54,771 nucleotides of DNA from an uncultured Methylococcaceae bacterium (GCA_903945375.1 CAJAVP010000022.1:1-54771); one strand, 5' to 3'. Positions 18,208 to 30,620 are shown, counted from the stretch's first letter. The notes: generated by a model from the letters alone, not told the origin. Made by a program: numbers and translations.

Positions 18208-18896
18208 TTTAACCAAGCCAAGGGATGGGGCGGTAACTCACAATACTGCTCTAATAACTTAACAAAATCTTTCCTAGCAATTTCTACCGCACCCAAACTA
18301 CACAAATGCGACGTATGCACTTGGCAATCAATGAGTTGATAATTCCATTGTCGTAAATGCTCAATCAAACATACAAAAGCCACCTTAGACGCATCCGTAC
18401 GATGATGAAACATGGATTCACCAAAAAACACTTGGCCTAGCGAGACACCATATAATCCCCCAACTAACTTACCGGCTTGCCAAGCTTCTACTGAATGCGC
18501 CAAGCCGAGCCGATAAAGCTCCTGATAAGCCTGTTTGATATCCTCACAAATCCACGTACCCGCGTCTTCTGCTCGAGGTAAGGCGCAATGACGCATGACC
18601 TCTGCAAAAGCGGTATCAAAAGTAACCTCAAAAGATTGTCTGCGTATCGTTTTTTGCAAGCTGCGAGAAACATACAATTGCTCAGGAAAGAGCACCAAAC
18701 GAGGATTAGGTGACCACCACAAAATAGGCTCACCCGGATTGTACCAAGGAAAAATGCCTTGCCGATACGCATTGATCAAGCGCTGCAATGATAAGCATCC
18801 GCCCGCCGCTAACAAACCCTCTGGCTCAGTTAAGGCTTGATCTACGGGCGGAAAACTTTGATCTGGCTCATTTGAATTGAGAAGGGTTAAATTCAT
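18204..18896 (-). CDS. aat: leucyl/phenylalanyl-tRNA--protein transferase
   Basis: Aat adds Leu or Phe to proteins with N-terminal Arg or Lys, making them ClpS substrates. The 230-residue protein contains FPPVDQALTEPEGLLAAGG, YRQGIFPWYNPGEPILWWSP (the highly conserved family signature), GTWICEDIKQAY and VGGLYGVSLGQVFFGESMF. The ATG at 18896 has AGG just upstream and gives a normal N-terminus; an ATG at 18917 would add seven unusual residues. It overlaps bpt by 4 bases. Confidence 0.95.
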   Translation of the reverse strand: MNLTLLNSNEPDQSFPPVDQALTEPEGLLAAGGCLSLQRLINAYRQGIFPWYNPGEPILWWSPNPRLVLFPEQLYVSRSLQKTIRRQSFEVTFDTAFAEVMRHCALPRAEDAGTWICEDIKQAYQELYRLGLAHSVEAWQAGKLVGGLYGVSLGQVFFGESMFHHRTDASKVAFVCLIEHLRQWNYQLIDCQVHTSHLCSLGAVEIARKDFVKLLEQYCELPPHPLAWLK

Positions 18897-18951
18897 TCGC
18901 CTATGGCAACAGCCCAAACTTTCAGCATGAAAATTAAACCAGAGACCATTG

Positions 18952-20079
18952 TTACTTAATCAAGCTCAGCAAAACACCTGCCGCAACCGCCGAACCGATG
19001 ACGCCAGCAACATTAGGTCCCATTGCGTGCATGAGTAAAAAATTATGTGGATTGCTTTCTAAGCCCAGCTTATTCGCCACACGAGCCGCCATCGGCACAG
19101 CTGAAACACCCGCCGCACCAATCAAAGGATTAATCGGCGTATCGCTGAAGCGATTCATGATTTTAGCCATAATCACCCCTGCTGCGGTACCAATGGCGAA
19201 AGCACATGCCCCTAAAGCCAGGATTCCCAGCGTCTCAATCTGTAAAAAAGCATTGGCACTTAATTTGGAGCCAACCGATAATCCCAAAAAAATCGTGACG
19301 ATGTTAATAAGTTCATTTTGTGCCGTTTGACTCAGACGCTCGACAACACCACACGCATTCATCAAGTTACCCAACGCAAACATACCAATAAGTGGCGTTG
19401 CTGAGGGCAGTAGTAAAATCGAGAGCAACAATAACATGAGCGGAAAAACGATTTTCTCAGCTTTACTGACACTACGCATTTGCTGCATTTCTATTTTGCG
19501 TTCCGCTTCTGTCGTCAACGCTCGCATAATGGGCGGCTGAATCAACGGTACTAATGCCATATAAGAATAGGCAGCAACGGCAATCGCACCTAATAAATCA
19601 GGCGACAACTTAGACGCGACATAGATGGCCGTAGGGCCATCCGCACCACCAATAATACCAATGGCTGCCGCATCTTTTAGAGTAAATTCCAAACCAGGAA
19701 CAACATTAAGCGCTAACGCGCCAATTAAGGAGGCAAAAATACCAAATTGCGCCGCCGCACCCAACAACAAGGTTTTAGGGTTGGCTAACATCGGGCCAAA
19801 ATCTGTCATTGCTCCCACCCCCATAAAGATGAGTAATGGAAAAATGCCCGCCTTGATGCCGAAGTATAAGTAATACAACAACCCACCTTCTTCAGCAATC
19901 CCCGCAACGGGAATATTACTGAGAATCGCACCAAAGCCAATGGGCAGCAACAGTAACGGCTCAAAGCCTTTTTTAATCGCTAAATAGAGGAGCAAAAAGC
20001 CAACCAACATCATCAGTGCTTGGCCGCCGGTAAAATTATATAAACCGGTGCTTTGCCAAAGTGAAACGAGATTTTCCAT
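18952..20079 (-). CDS. oadB: oxaloacetate decarboxylase beta subunit, Na+ pump
   Basis: OadB is the membrane subunit that decarboxylates carboxybiotin and exports sodium. The 375-residue, very hydrophobic protein has about nine membrane segments. It carries the conserved [21 protein letters not shown] and the DGPTAIYVA motif (with the Na+-site Asp), and ends [26 protein letters not shown]. It is last in the oadG-oadA-oadB operon, 20 bp after oadA. Glutaconyl-CoA or methylmalonyl-CoA decarboxylase beta subunits are close relatives; the OadA-type partner decides for oxaloacetate. Confidence 0.94.
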   Translation of the reverse strand: MENLVSLWQSTGLYNFTGGQALMMLVGFLLLYLAIKKGFEPLLLLPIGFGAILSNIPVAGIAEEGGLLYYLYFGIKAGIFPLLIFMGVGAMTDFGPMLANPKTLLLGAAAQFGIFASLIGALALNVVPGLEFTLKDAAAIGIIGGADGPTAIYVASKLSPDLLGAIAVAAYSYMALVPLIQPPIMRALTTEAERKIEMQQMRSVSKAEKIVFPLMLLLLSILLLPSATPLIGMFALGNLMNACGVVERLSQTAQNELINIVTIFLGLSVGSKLSANAFLQIETLGILALGACAFAIGTAAGVIMAKIMNRFSDTPINPLIGAAGVSAVPMAARVANKLGLESNPHNFLLMHAMGPNVAGVIGSAVAAGVLLSLIK

Positions 20080-20099
20080 AAGGTTCTCTGTCTACGTTG

Positions 20100-21893
20100 T
20101 TATAAAGTAACCAAGGCACTTCCACCAGCGACCGCGCCACCCTCTTTGACATGAACCGATTTAACCGTACCAGCAAATTTGGAACGCACTTCGGTTTCCA
20201 TTTTCATGGCTTCCATAATGACAACAATTTCACCTTCAGCAATGACACTGCCTTCACTGACTAAAATCTTTAAAATGTTGCCTGCCATTGGCGCATAAAT
20301 AACAGCACTATTTTGAGTAGGCTGCGCGAGGGGTTTCATTTCAGACACAACAGGTTGAATCGTCGCCATTGCCATACCCCCTGGCCCGACCGTAACATTA
20401 AAGTGTCGACCATCAACATTAACCGCATAATTTTCAATCGCCTTAACTGACTTATCAGGTACAGACTTTTGAGGAACCGTCGCCGGACTCACATTAGAAT
20501 TAGGTGCAGACTCGAAAGCCTCAGGATTGCCACGGTTAGCCAAGAACTTCCAGCCGACTTGAGCGAACATCCCATTGATTAATGCGTCTTCTTCGATATT
20601 CTCAGCCAGTTTGATACCTTCAGCCTTCGCTTTTGCCTGCACTTCAGCTACCAGCTTACTCATTTCTGGCTCTATTAAATCAGCAGGACGACACGTAATC
20701 GCTGGATTACCCGCCAACACCCTTTCCTGTAACGCTTTATTGACCGGTGCAGGTGTTGCGCCATATTCGCCTTTTAATACGCCCGCTGTTTCTTTCGTAA
20801 TAGTCTTGTAACGCTCACCGTTCATGACATTAATCACAGCTTGTGAGCCCACGATTTGTGAAGTCGGTGTGACTAAAGGGATAAAGCCTAAATCTTCTCG
20901 GACACGCGGAATTTCTTTCATTACTTCATCAAATTTATCTGCAGCCCCCTGCTCTTTCAGTTGACTTTCCATATTTGTCAACATGCCGCCTGGCACTTGA
21001 GCAATTAGAATACGCCCATCCACGCCTTTCAAGCTGCCTTCAAATTGTGCATATTTTTTACGAATATCCCTGAAATAGCAGGCGATATCTTCCAGTTTAA
21101 GCAAATTCAATCCGGTATCACGCCCCGTTCCTTCAAGGCTAGCGACAATAGTTTCCGTAGCACTATGACCATAGGTCATACTCATTGAGGAAATAGCCGT
21201 GTCAACATTGTCTATCCCTGCCTCAGCCGCTTTAATAATACTGGGCACACTGAGACCAGTTGTGGCGTGACAGTGCAAATGGATAGGAAGATTGGTGCTT
21301 TGCTTTAAACGACTGACTAATTCAAATGCCTCGTAAGGTTTAAGTAAACCGGCCATATCTTTGATACAGATAGAATGCGCCCCCATGTCTTCAATTTGCT
21401 TACCCAAATCAACCCACATATCAATCGTATGCACCGGGCTTGTGGTATAAGAAATCGTCCCTTGAGCATGTGCATTGGTTGCCAACACCGCTTTTACGGC
21501 GTGTTCGATATTACGCATATCATTCATCGCATCAAAAATACGAAAAACATCGATACCATTGACCGCACAACGTTCAACAAATTTATCGACAACATCGTCC
21601 GCATAATGCCGGTAGCCCAAAATATTCTGACCACGCAACAACATCTGTTGGGGGGTTTTGGGCATAGCCGCTTTTAATAAACGTAAGCGCTCCCAAGGAT
21701 CTTCGCCCAAGTAACGAATACACGCATCAAAAGTCGCGCCACCCCACGATTCGATTGACCAATAGCCAATCTCATCCAATTTTTGGCAAATGGGCAACAT
21801 GTCTTCAATGCGTAAGCGCGTGGCTAAAATTGACTGATGAGCATCCCGCAAGACAACCTCAGTGATCGTTAAGGGCTTCAGATTAGTATTCAT
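20100..21893 (-). CDS. oadA: oxaloacetate decarboxylase alpha subunit
   Basis: The alpha subunit transfers carboxylate from oxaloacetate to its own biotin. Of 597 residues, the first 260 or so form the carboxyltransferase TIM barrel ([17 protein letters not shown], with metal ligands in [10 protein letters not shown]). A conserved PYC/OADA domain follows ([19 protein letters not shown]). A Pro/Ser-rich linker leads to a C-terminal biotinyl domain with EAMKMETEV, the Lys being biotinylated. Pyruvate carboxylase subunit B has the same layout, but flanking oadG and oadB show a sodium pump. Confidence 0.95.
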   Translation of the reverse strand: MNTNLKPLTITEVVLRDAHQSILATRLRIEDMLPICQKLDEIGYWSIESWGGATFDACIRYLGEDPWERLRLLKAAMPKTPQQMLLRGQNILGYRHYADDVVDKFVERCAVNGIDVFRIFDAMNDMRNIEHAVKAVLATNAHAQGTISYTTSPVHTIDMWVDLGKQIEDMGAHSICIKDMAGLLKPYEAFELVSRLKQSTNLPIHLHCHATTGLSVPSIIKAAEAGIDNVDTAISSMSMTYGHSATETIVASLEGTGRDTGLNLLKLEDIACYFRDIRKKYAQFEGSLKGVDGRILIAQVPGGMLTNMESQLKEQGAADKFDEVMKEIPRVREDLGFIPLVTPTSQIVGSQAVINVMNGERYKTITKETAGVLKGEYGATPAPVNKALQERVLAGNPAITCRPADLIEPEMSKLVAEVQAKAKAEGIKLAENIEEDALINGMFAQVGWKFLANRGNPEAFESAPNSNVSPATVPQKSVPDKSVKAIENYAVNVDGRHFNVTVGPGGMAMATIQPVVSEMKPLAQPTQNSAVIYAPMAGNILKILVSEGSVIAEGEIVVIMEAMKMETEVRSKFAGTVKSVHVKEGGAVAGGSALVTL

Positions 21894-21996
21894 GCTTAGT
21901 TTCTCCTAGAAATCTATGTAGGCGTTATCAGTTGACCCTTAGGCCGAAATTTAATTTAGATCAATACACAACCGACACACAGCCGAAATCATAATG

Positions 21997-22230
21997 TTAT
22001 GGTTTGTTACGGTATTGGTGAACAGCAGCCATAATCGCTGCCACTGTCGATTTATCAAGACTACTCACGCCAGTTGGCGTCGACAAACTAGCCGCTGGTG
22101 TTTCAGGAAAAAAACGCTGCACCAGTGCTGACATAAGGTTGATTGCAAACACTAGCATCGTCAAAAATAAAAACACGATGCCCATACCCAAGAACATCAA
22201 TTCAATCCCACTACTCATTAATTCTGCCAT
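21997..22230 (-). CDS. oadG: oxaloacetate decarboxylase gamma subunit
   Basis: OadG is the small subunit that assembles the pump and binds zinc. The 77-residue protein has one N-terminal membrane helix (GIELMFLGMGIVFLFLTMLVFAI, residues 8-30) and a hydrophilic tail ending VAAIMAAVHQYRNKP, close to the usual AAIAAAVHQYR ending of the family. It is the first gene of oadGAB, with a 103-bp gap before oadA. Confidence 0.9.
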   Translation of the reverse strand: MAELMSSGIELMFLGMGIVFLFLTMLVFAINLMSALVQRFFPETPAASLSTPTGVSSLDKSTVAAIMAAVHQYRNKP

Positions 22231-23061
22231 TTTATAACCTTAATATTTGTAATTTTGGCTTTCCAATTGCCTTAAAACGTGCCTATTGAAGCAGGCAATC
22301 GGCAGCTAAACAAACAGCCCCAGTCATCGCTGTAAATTTTATGATTGTTTACCTCACTGACTCCCCCCAAAAGGAGTTTAAAATAATCTCATAGTGAAGT
22401 AATTTAAAACTAGCTACATTATGCAGAAAATAATGCGGCTAAACAAACTAAACTAACTTAACAGCCTGAGTTTAACAAAACCCAATCCTATTTTTCAGCA
22501 ATATCCAAGCCAACATGACAGCCACTATTCAGGTATCCGGCCTAACACTAAATCCAGATCATTCTGCTCAACTTAAGAATATTTATGTCAATCAACTTGC
22601 GCGTTACTGAAGCAATCAATAGGTATTTTTTTTCTTACGAACTATAATTTTGGTGCAACGTCCGCTTTCCCGTTAAAATGTCAGCTAGCAGAAACACCTA
22701 CACAGAACTAAAGTAATTCACTAAAGCAAATACCTTTAGGGGAAGCTAAGGCACTTAAACCTCTAATTATTAATGTGTTAGATAAGCTTTCTAGCTACGG
22801 CAATGAGATAATTATTTACAAACTTGATTTAGCCATACGTCAATCTAATTACCAAGAAATTTAAGTCATTAGCACGACCTAACTCATTTCGAGCGAATGC
22901 TTATCTATAATAGACGGTCGCTTGCACGTTTAGTTATTAACCCACACGAACCTTGCTTACTCAATACCGCTGATTTAACCTTAGACTAATGAATCTCTGG
23001 ATATAACAGAGACTCGGAATAGACCGACAAATCGCTTAAACCATTTACCCTAATTAAGACC
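22231..23061. other. 831-bp gene-poor gap between divergent oadG and pyrE
   Basis: No long open frame is present. It holds a small hairpin (ACTCC 22360-22364 with GGAGT 22373-22377). It also holds a 31-codon frame at 22515-22610 (MTATIQVSGLTLNPDHSAQL...) and a stop-bounded open stretch at about 22714-22864 reading PLGEAKALKPLIINVLDKL. Both are protein-like in composition, have no visible ribosome binding site, and may be remnants of one decayed gene. Near pyrE there is an imperfect 9-bp inverted repeat (22991-22999 with 23007-23015, one mismatch). The control regions of both operons must lie here, but I could not pick a promoter with confidence. Confidence 0.4.
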
Positions 23062-23712
23062 ATGCTTGATTATCAAAAAGACTTTATTGACTACGCGCTG
23101 GAATGTGGCGTCCTAAAATTTGGTGATTTTTTATTAAAATCCGGACGAAAAAGCCCGTATTTTTTTAACACCGGCTTATTCAATACAGGCAATCAATTGA
23201 CTAAACTCGGACAATTTTATGCGCAAGCCCTAAGCCAATCATTATTGCAGCCTGACATCCTTTATGGCCCAGCTTATAAAGGCATCCCATTAGTGAGCAC
23301 TACGGCAATGGCCTTTGCCAAACTGCGTAATAAGGACATTCCCTTTGCGTTCAATCGTAAAGAAGCCAAGGATCACGGCGAAGGAGGCGTTTTAGTCGGG
23401 TCGCCTTTGGAAGGTAATGTTCTTATTCTGGATGACGTCATCACTGCCGGAACATCCATAAGGGAATCAGTTGGCATTATTAAAGAGGCAGGCGCACAAC
23501 CCATCGGCGTTCTCATCGCTCTAGATCGTCAAGAAAAAGGTCAAAATACACTCTCAGCAACGCAAGAAGTGACTGAACAATATGGGATTCCCGTCTTTTC
23601 AATCATTACTCTTAGTCATATTGTTGATTATTTAGCAGCGCAAACGACTGACAATACCGAAATTTCGCAGCTTGCTATTATCAAGAACTACCAGACTCAA
23701 TACGGAATATAG
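23062..23712 (+). CDS. pyrE: orotate phosphoribosyltransferase
   Basis: PyrE joins orotate to PRPP to form OMP in pyrimidine synthesis. The 216-residue protein has [15 protein letters not shown] near residue 26, [23 protein letters not shown] (flexible catalytic loop with Lys) and the PRPP-binding [13 protein letters not shown] near residue 123. Length is as expected. pyrG, another pyrimidine gene, lies 4 kb downstream but is not in the same transcription unit. Confidence 0.96.
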   Translation: MLDYQKDFIDYALECGVLKFGDFLLKSGRKSPYFFNTGLFNTGNQLTKLGQFYAQALSQSLLQPDILYGPAYKGIPLVSTTAMAFAKLRNKDIPFAFNRKEAKDHGEGGVLVGSPLEGNVLILDDVITAGTSIRESVGIIKEAGAQPIGVLIALDRQEKGQNTLSATQEVTEQYGIPVFSIITLSHIVDYLAAQTTDNTEISQLAIIKNYQTQYGI

Positions 23713-23850
23713 CGAATAGTTACTGCACCCCCCTCTATTTTTAAGTTTTTTAATCCAACCCTTGTTAATATATGAACTACAATTGTTGGAAATTTTTAGA
23801 TGGATGTGTTGAATTCATTTTAATGTCGTGTTTTTTACAAAAGGCTTGCC

Positions 23851-25800
23851 ATGAGGAATCAGGAATTTAAAGAGAAAATGCACGAATATTCGTTATGGCG
23901 TGCAAATTTGATACAGTCCATTGAAAAGTATAAACAATGGCTAAGTCGCTATGGATTAGAAACACCCCATAGCAACAATATTATTTTGAATAGTTTAGAC
24001 GGCTTAAAACATGACCGAATAACGCTTGCTTTTGTTGCCGAATTTTCACGGGGTAAAACTGAATTAATCAATGCCATGTTTTTTGCCGAATCCGGCATAA
24101 GACTGCTGCCGTCCTCACCGGGTCGGACAACCATGTCGCCAACAGAAATTTTTTATGATGAAGCGGGTGGCAATTATATCCGCTTACTGACTATAGAAAG
24201 CCGTCTTGAAGCCATCTCACTAGCTGAGCTTAAACAAATTCCTGAACGCTGGATTCAATTTGACTTGGACTGCAACTCGCCCTCGCAAATGCAAAAAGTA
24301 TTCCGTGAACTCATTGCGACCAAAAAAGTTGATCGAGATTTGGCCAGCAAATTGGGATTATGGAGTGAGCGTGAATTTGAAGATCAAGGCGGTAATGTAA
24401 ATAAACCTGACCAAGTTGAAATTCCCTGCTGGCGTCATGCCTTAATTAGCTTCCCACATCCACTCCTTAAAGAAGGTCTATCTATTATTGACACGCCAGG
24501 TTTAAACGCTTTAGGTACTGAACCGGAATTGACATTAAACATGCTGCCCAGCGCACAAGCGATTATTTTTATGCTTGCCGCCGACACAGGTGTCACAAAA
24601 AGTGACTTAGAAATCTGGATGACATACATCAGCCGTGCCCGTAGCGGGAAAAGTCAAGGGCTGGCAGTAGTGATGAATAAAATCGACGCGATGTGGGATG
24701 ACCTTGCTGAAACCAACTATGAAACAGCAATCCAGTCCCAAATCAAAGCCTCTGCGGAAATTTTAAAAATAGACGAAAACACCATCTTCCCTGTATCGGC
24801 CAAACAAGGCTTACTCGCCAAAGTTAAATTTGATAAGAACCTGCTTGAAAGAAGCCGTTTGCCTCAGCTTGAGGCTTATCTGGCCAGTGATATTCTGACT
24901 CAAAAACAACGCATTATGTCATCTACGATAACCCGAGATCTTGGTTTTTTGATTAATGAATCATCGAACTTAGTTAACTCGTCCTTAGATCATGCGACAC
25001 TGCAATTGGAAGAATTTAAGAAGATTGACTTCCGTAATCAAGAGATGACCGGCAAATTAATGGCTGAAACTCGTGATAAACAGAACCTGTATATGGCAAA
25101 CGTGGAGAACTTCCAGTCAAGTCGGCGTGTATTTATTGTGCAGGCAAAAATGCTAATTGACTCTTTCTCCGATGAAAAAGTCGATGCCATTGTTTCCCTT
25201 GCCAAAGACAATATTACTAAAAGCTTAACAACCTATGGCATGAAGCAAAATATTCGTAAATTATTTGACGAATTACGTGATCTTTTACAAGACTCAATTG
25301 ATATCACCAATGAAACTCGCAGACTGGTTAAAGCTATCCATAAAAAATTTAAGGATGAATACGGCTTTAGCGACATCGAGCCACAACTTTTCTCAGTACA
25401 AACATACCAGATTGAACTCGAGCAAGTTTTTGACGAGGGAGAAGCGTTTCGTTCTAGTGCCAAAGTTACCATGACAGAACAGCATATCGTCGTCGAAAAA
25501 CTTTACAACACACTCATTTCTAAAGCAAAAAACATCATAAAACAAGCTCATAACGATGCTATCACTTGGAGCAATGGCGCATTAACACCTTTAATGCAAC
25601 AAATCAAAGATCATAAAAAGCAGATTGAGGGGCGATTGCAAATGCTTAGAAAAATTAACGACTCCAAAGGGACTGTTGCAGAAAACATTGCCACGCTTGA
25701 AGCCGAGCTTACACCATTAAGAAATCAGCAAGAAGAACTTATGAACATCCTTCAGGATATGCAGCTAGACAATACCGCCGCATTTTCAACTGAAGAGTAA
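23851..25800 (+). CDS. dynamin-like GTPase
   Basis: The 649-residue protein has a large dynamin-type GTPase domain. The P-loop is AEFSRGKTELINA with Lys69 and Thr70, the switch I threonines lie in SPGRTTMSPTEI (residues 89-100), G3 is DTPGL at 214-218 and G4 is NKID at 276-279. The second half (about 370-649) is helical, with a coiled coil at the end (KDHKKQIEGRLQ, ATLEAELTPLRNQQEEL), and no transmembrane span is evident. Bacterial dynamin-like proteins remodel or protect membranes, and some act in phage tolerance; the role of this subfamily is not known to me. It stands alone, 138 bp after pyrE and convergent with a small membrane-protein gene. Confidence 0.8.
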   Translation: MRNQEFKEKMHEYSLWRANLIQSIEKYKQWLSRYGLETPHSNNIILNSLDGLKHDRITLAFVAEFSRGKTELINAMFFAESGIRLLPSSPGRTTMSPTEIFYDEAGGNYIRLLTIESRLEAISLAELKQIPERWIQFDLDCNSPSQMQKVFRELIATKKVDRDLASKLGLWSEREFEDQGGNVNKPDQVEIPCWRHALISFPHPLLKEGLSIIDTPGLNALGTEPELTLNMLPSAQAIIFMLAADTGVTKSDLEIWMTYISRARSGKSQGLAVVMNKIDAMWDDLAETNYETAIQSQIKASAEILKIDENTIFPVSAKQGLLAKVKFDKNLLERSRLPQLEAYLASDILTQKQRIMSSTITRDLGFLINESSNLVNSSLDHATLQLEEFKKIDFRNQEMTGKLMAETRDKQNLYMANVENFQSSRRVFIVQAKMLIDSFSDEKVDAIVSLAKDNITKSLTTYGMKQNIRKLFDELRDLLQDSIDITNETRRLVKAIHKKFKDEYGFSDIEPQLFSVQTYQIELEQVFDEGEAFRSSAKVTMTEQHIVVEKLYNTLISKAKNIIKQAHNDAITWSNGALTPLMQQIKDHKKQIEGRLQMLRKINDSKGTVAENIATLEAELTPLRNQQEELMNILQDMQLDNTAAFSTEE

Positions 25801-25849
25801 CTAAACAAACCCAAAATCCTGACCGCTCATATCTAAAACGCTAGCGCTG

Positions 25850-26104
25850 TTATTCCAATGGCTCTTCTTCGATGATTTCCTCAGTCTCGTTCTGCGCCTC
25901 TAAAGGCTTGGAGGGAGGCTGAGGAAAAAGAAAATCTAAGAAGAATACCGGAAAAAACAACAAGAGCATCACCGCAATAGCCACAAAGCCAGGATTAATA
26001 ATCCCAGACAACCAATAAGCTGCCACACTACCACACAGTATGCGAATAGGTCCCGGGGCTTTGAGGTTGACCTGCTTAACTTTGATAATCTTGGTTTTTG
26101 GCAC
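25850..26104 (-). CDS. small membrane protein of unknown function
   Basis: This 84-residue protein starts at GTG, with a purine-rich but weak ribosome binding region. A basic N-terminus (PKTKIIKVKQVNLK) leads to a hydrophobic stretch at about residues 22-60, probably two helices (IRILCGSVAAYWLSG, VAIAVMLLLFFPVFFLDFLF), and a proline- and glutamate-rich tail ending EEIIEEEPLE. I do not recognise a family. It lies just upstream of the aminotransferase stop region and converges on the dynamin-like gene. It could be spurious, but the amphipathic layout (basic, membrane, acidic) looks genuine. Confidence 0.5.
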   Translation of the reverse strand: MPKTKIIKVKQVNLKAPGPIRILCGSVAAYWLSGIINPGFVAIAVMLLLFFPVFFLDFLFPQPPSKPLEAQNETEEIIEEEPLE

Positions 26105-26141
26105 GTTATTCTCTCACTCTAAATAACGATTAATTGCGTCA

Positions 26142-27326
26142 TTATTCAACCGCTTGTTTAATCCGGAGCAAAGCTGCCTCTAAGTTTGCCATACTGGTGG
26201 CTATGGATATTCTGATATGACCCGGACAACCAAAAGCTGATCCTGGCACTAAGGCCACGCCCGCTTTTTCGATCAAGTACTCAGAAAACTCTAGGTCAGT
26301 ATTGATGTTATCTAAGCGCACAATCAATTTTTCTACATTTGGAAAAACATAGAATGTTCCATCGGTTTTCAAACACTCAATCCCCTCAATTTTATTAAGC
26401 TCAGCCACCACAAAATCGTGGCGATGCTTAAACTCAACACACATACGTTCGATGAAGGATTGATCGCCGGTTAATGCGGCTTCTGAGGCAACTTGAGAAA
26501 TAGACGTTGGATTTGAAGTACTTTGTGACTGAATAGTACACATTGCCTCGATCAAATCGAGCGGACCGGCCGCATAGCCAATACGCCAACCGGTCATTGA
26601 ATAGGCTTTAGAGACCCCATTCATAACTACCGTGCGATCATAAAACTCGGGGCAGGCATTCAGGATATTTACAAAACTCCCCTGCTCCCAAAGAATGTGT
26701 TCATACATATCATCAGTCGCAATGATAATGTTAGGAAAGTCTTTTAACACCTCACCCAATGCCTGTAGCTCAGCCAGTGAATAGGCTACACCTGAAGGAT
26801 TAGAGGGACTATTGATAAACATTAAGCGAGTTTTTTCGGTTATCGCGGCACGTAATTGAGCAGGGGAGATTTTAAAGTTTTGCGCTTGCGTGGTCTCAAT
26901 GATAACCGGCACACCGTCTGCTAATAACACCATGTCTGGATAAGACACCCAAAATGGTGCAGGAATAATGACCTCATCCCCTGCATTTAACAACGCTTGG
27001 GTTAAATTAAAAGAGCTTTGTTTACCTCCGCAAGACACTAAAATTTGCTTAGGCTGATAATCAAGACCATTGTCATTTTTGAATTTGGCAATAATCGCTT
27101 TTTTTAAACCGGGCGTACCATCAACGGCGGTGTATTTGGTAAATCCGCTCTCAATCGCTTTAATTGCAGCGGCTTTAATAGGATCGGGCGTATCAAAATC
27201 CGGTTCACCCGCACCCAACCCGATAATATCTCGACCGGCGGCACGCATTGCAGCGGCTCTAGCCGTAATCGCCAACGTAGGTGAAGGTTTAACCGCCTGA
27301 ACTCTGTTTGAAAGTGTAATGTTCAT
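26142..27326 (-). CDS. PLP-dependent class I aminotransferase (aspartate aminotransferase type)
   Basis: The 394-residue fold-type I aminotransferase contains IGLGAGEPDFDTPDPIK near the N-terminus and the substrate-site SPSNPSGVAYS. The cofactor lysine lies in NGVSKAYSMTGWRIGYAAGP, and the conserved arginine region GHIRISIATS is at the end. This pattern belongs to the Ib group, which includes aspartate and aspartate/prephenate aminotransferases; exact substrate cannot be read from sequence. The ATG at 27326 has AGGA upstream; the frame extends to 27356 without better signals. Confidence 0.88.
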   Translation of the reverse strand: MNITLSNRVQAVKPSPTLAITARAAAMRAAGRDIIGLGAGEPDFDTPDPIKAAAIKAIESGFTKYTAVDGTPGLKKAIIAKFKNDNGLDYQPKQILVSCGGKQSSFNLTQALLNAGDEVIIPAPFWVSYPDMVLLADGVPVIIETTQAQNFKISPAQLRAAITEKTRLMFINSPSNPSGVAYSLAELQALGEVLKDFPNIIIATDDMYEHILWEQGSFVNILNACPEFYDRTVVMNGVSKAYSMTGWRIGYAAGPLDLIEAMCTIQSQSTSNPTSISQVASEAALTGDQSFIERMCVEFKHRHDFVVAELNKIEGIECLKTDGTFYVFPNVEKLIVRLDNINTDLEFSEYLIEKAGVALVPGSAFGCPGHIRISIATSMANLEAALLRIKQAVE

Positions 27327-27522
27327 ATTCTGTCCTAAAATCAATAAAAATCGCACGATTATACACGATGGCTATGCGCTTGCTAACACCAATGCCAGAC
27401 TTTCAGCCTTTTATCCGTGCAGTGCATTAAGGCCAATTTGCTTAAGATTACCGAAACACCATGACGAATTGACCTTTGTCGATTAAAATGCACATGATTT
27501 ATCGCTTTGCACACCCATTTAA

Positions 27523-29169
<1,647 letters not shown>

Positions 29170-29205
29170 ATTAGTTTTAAAATTAATCTATTGAAGGATG
29201 TCATT

Positions 29206-29682
29206 ATGAATTGGCAGGAAGTTTGCTCGCATCCAAGTTTACAAGATTTACCTTTTAAAATAGAACTGGATGAAAACGGTAAAATTATGATGTCTCCAGT
29301 AAAGCTCTATCATTCGGCGTTACAAGGTGAAATAGAATTTTTATTACGCTCTTTATTAATAAATGGTAAAACGCTACCCGAATGTGCAATCAAAACCAGT
29401 AAAGGCACTAAAGTCGCTGATGTCGCTTGGGTTTCATCGACCCGTTGGTCAATCCTAAAAGCACAGACCGAAGCGTCAATTGCCCCAGAAATTTGCGTAG
29501 AAGTTCTTTCTGCAAGTAACAGCCCAAAAGAAATGGTAGAAAAAAACCAATTATATTTTGCGGCAGGTGCAAAAGAAGTCTGGTTATGCGATGAGCAAGG
29601 TGAAATGAGTTTTTTCAATGCCCAGCATCAGCTAATCCACTCCGAATTAGCGCCTGATTTTCCATTGCAAATTGAGGTGTGA
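29206..29682 (+). CDS. Uma2-family (DUF820) restriction-endonuclease-fold protein
   Basis: The 158-residue protein has the PD-(D/E)xK-like core of the Uma2 family: [26 protein letters not shown] (the acid-x-x-x plus Lys arrangement), then [17 protein letters not shown] and a final FPLQIEV. Uma2 proteins are abundant in cyanobacteria and scattered elsewhere. Their biological role is unknown, though the fold suggests nuclease activity. The ATG at 29206 with AAGGA at 29194-29198 is preferred to the TTG at 29191. It sits 36 bp after pyrG and before kdsA, as if dropped into the operon. Confidence 0.82.
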   Translation: MNWQEVCSHPSLQDLPFKIELDENGKIMMSPVKLYHSALQGEIEFLLRSLLINGKTLPECAIKTSKGTKVADVAWVSSTRWSILKAQTEASIAPEICVEVLSASNSPKEMVEKNQLYFAAGAKEVWLCDEQGEMSFFNAQHQLIHSELAPDFPLQIEV

Positions 29683-29768
29683 TATTTAATTCACAGCACA
29701 ACGCTTTAACTATGATTAACTACAATGACTGTACGGCAGTCGGCATTGACATAACAACAGGAACACTC

Positions 29769-30602
29769 ATGCAACTATGTGGCTTTGAAATCGGTTTAAA
29801 CCAACCTCTTTTTTTAATCGCCGGCCCTTGTGTCATTGAAAGCGAACAACTGGCCTTAGATACTGCCGGCTACTTGAAAGAACTGACAACAACACTGGGC
29901 ATTCCTTTTATTTATAAGTCGTCTTTTGATAAAGCGAACCGCTCATCACATGAAAGTTTTCGTGGTCTAGGGGTAGAAGCCGGTTTAAACATCTTAGCAA
30001 AAGTTAAGCAACAAATCGGCGTTCCCGTATTAACCGATGTACATGAAGACACGCCCTTAGCCGAAGTTGCCAGCGTGGTCGATGTCATGCAAACCCCTGC
30101 ATTTTTATGCCGACAAACCAATTTTATTCAAAATGTGGCGGCACAAGGTATTCCGGTCAATATCAAAAAAGGTCAGTTTCTAGCGCCTTGGGATATGATA
30201 CATGTCGCTAATAAAGCCAAAGCCACGGGCAATCAACACATTATGGTCTGTGAACGAGGCGTTTCATTTGGCTACAATAATTTAGTCTCAGATATGCGCT
30301 CACTCGCTGTTATGCGCGATACCGATTGCCCAGTAGTCTTCGATGCCACGCATTCTGTCCAATTGCCAGGTGGACAAGGCACGTCTTCAGGCGGACAACG
30401 TGAATTTGTGCCCGTTTTAGCAAGAGCGGCTGTCGCAGTTGGTATTGCCGGTTTATTTATGGAAACCCATCCAAACCCGGCAGAAGCAAAAAGTGATGGC
30501 CCTAATTCATGGCCATTACACCGTATGCAGGAATTATTAGAAACGTTACTAATTTTAGATAGCGCCGTCAAAAGTCAGGCATTCATTGAAAATACGTTGT
30601 AA
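29769..30602 (+). CDS. kdsA: 3-deoxy-D-manno-octulosonate 8-phosphate synthase
   Basis: KdsA condenses PEP with arabinose-5-phosphate to Kdo-8-phosphate for lipopolysaccharide and capsule linkers. The protein (278 codons including stop, 277 residues) has [13 protein letters not shown] near the start, [12 protein letters not shown] (PEP-binding), [33 protein letters not shown] and [12 protein letters not shown]. The NIKKGQF context (Asn, not Cys) marks the metal-independent class. The frame is open back to 29679, but the ATG at 29769 has AGGA at 29759-29762 and the standard N-terminus. Functionally linked to the kpsC-like Kdo transferase at the left of the window. Confidence 0.95.
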   Translation: MQLCGFEIGLNQPLFLIAGPCVIESEQLALDTAGYLKELTTTLGIPFIYKSSFDKANRSSHESFRGLGVEAGLNILAKVKQQIGVPVLTDVHEDTPLAEVASVVDVMQTPAFLCRQTNFIQNVAAQGIPVNIKKGQFLAPWDMIHVANKAKATGNQHIMVCERGVSFGYNNLVSDMRSLAVMRDTDCPVVFDATHSVQLPGGQGTSSGGQREFVPVLARAAVAVGIAGLFMETHPNPAEAKSDGPNSWPLHRMQELLETLLILDSAVKSQAFIENTL

Positions 30603-30620
30603 CGCTAACACATTAACGCA

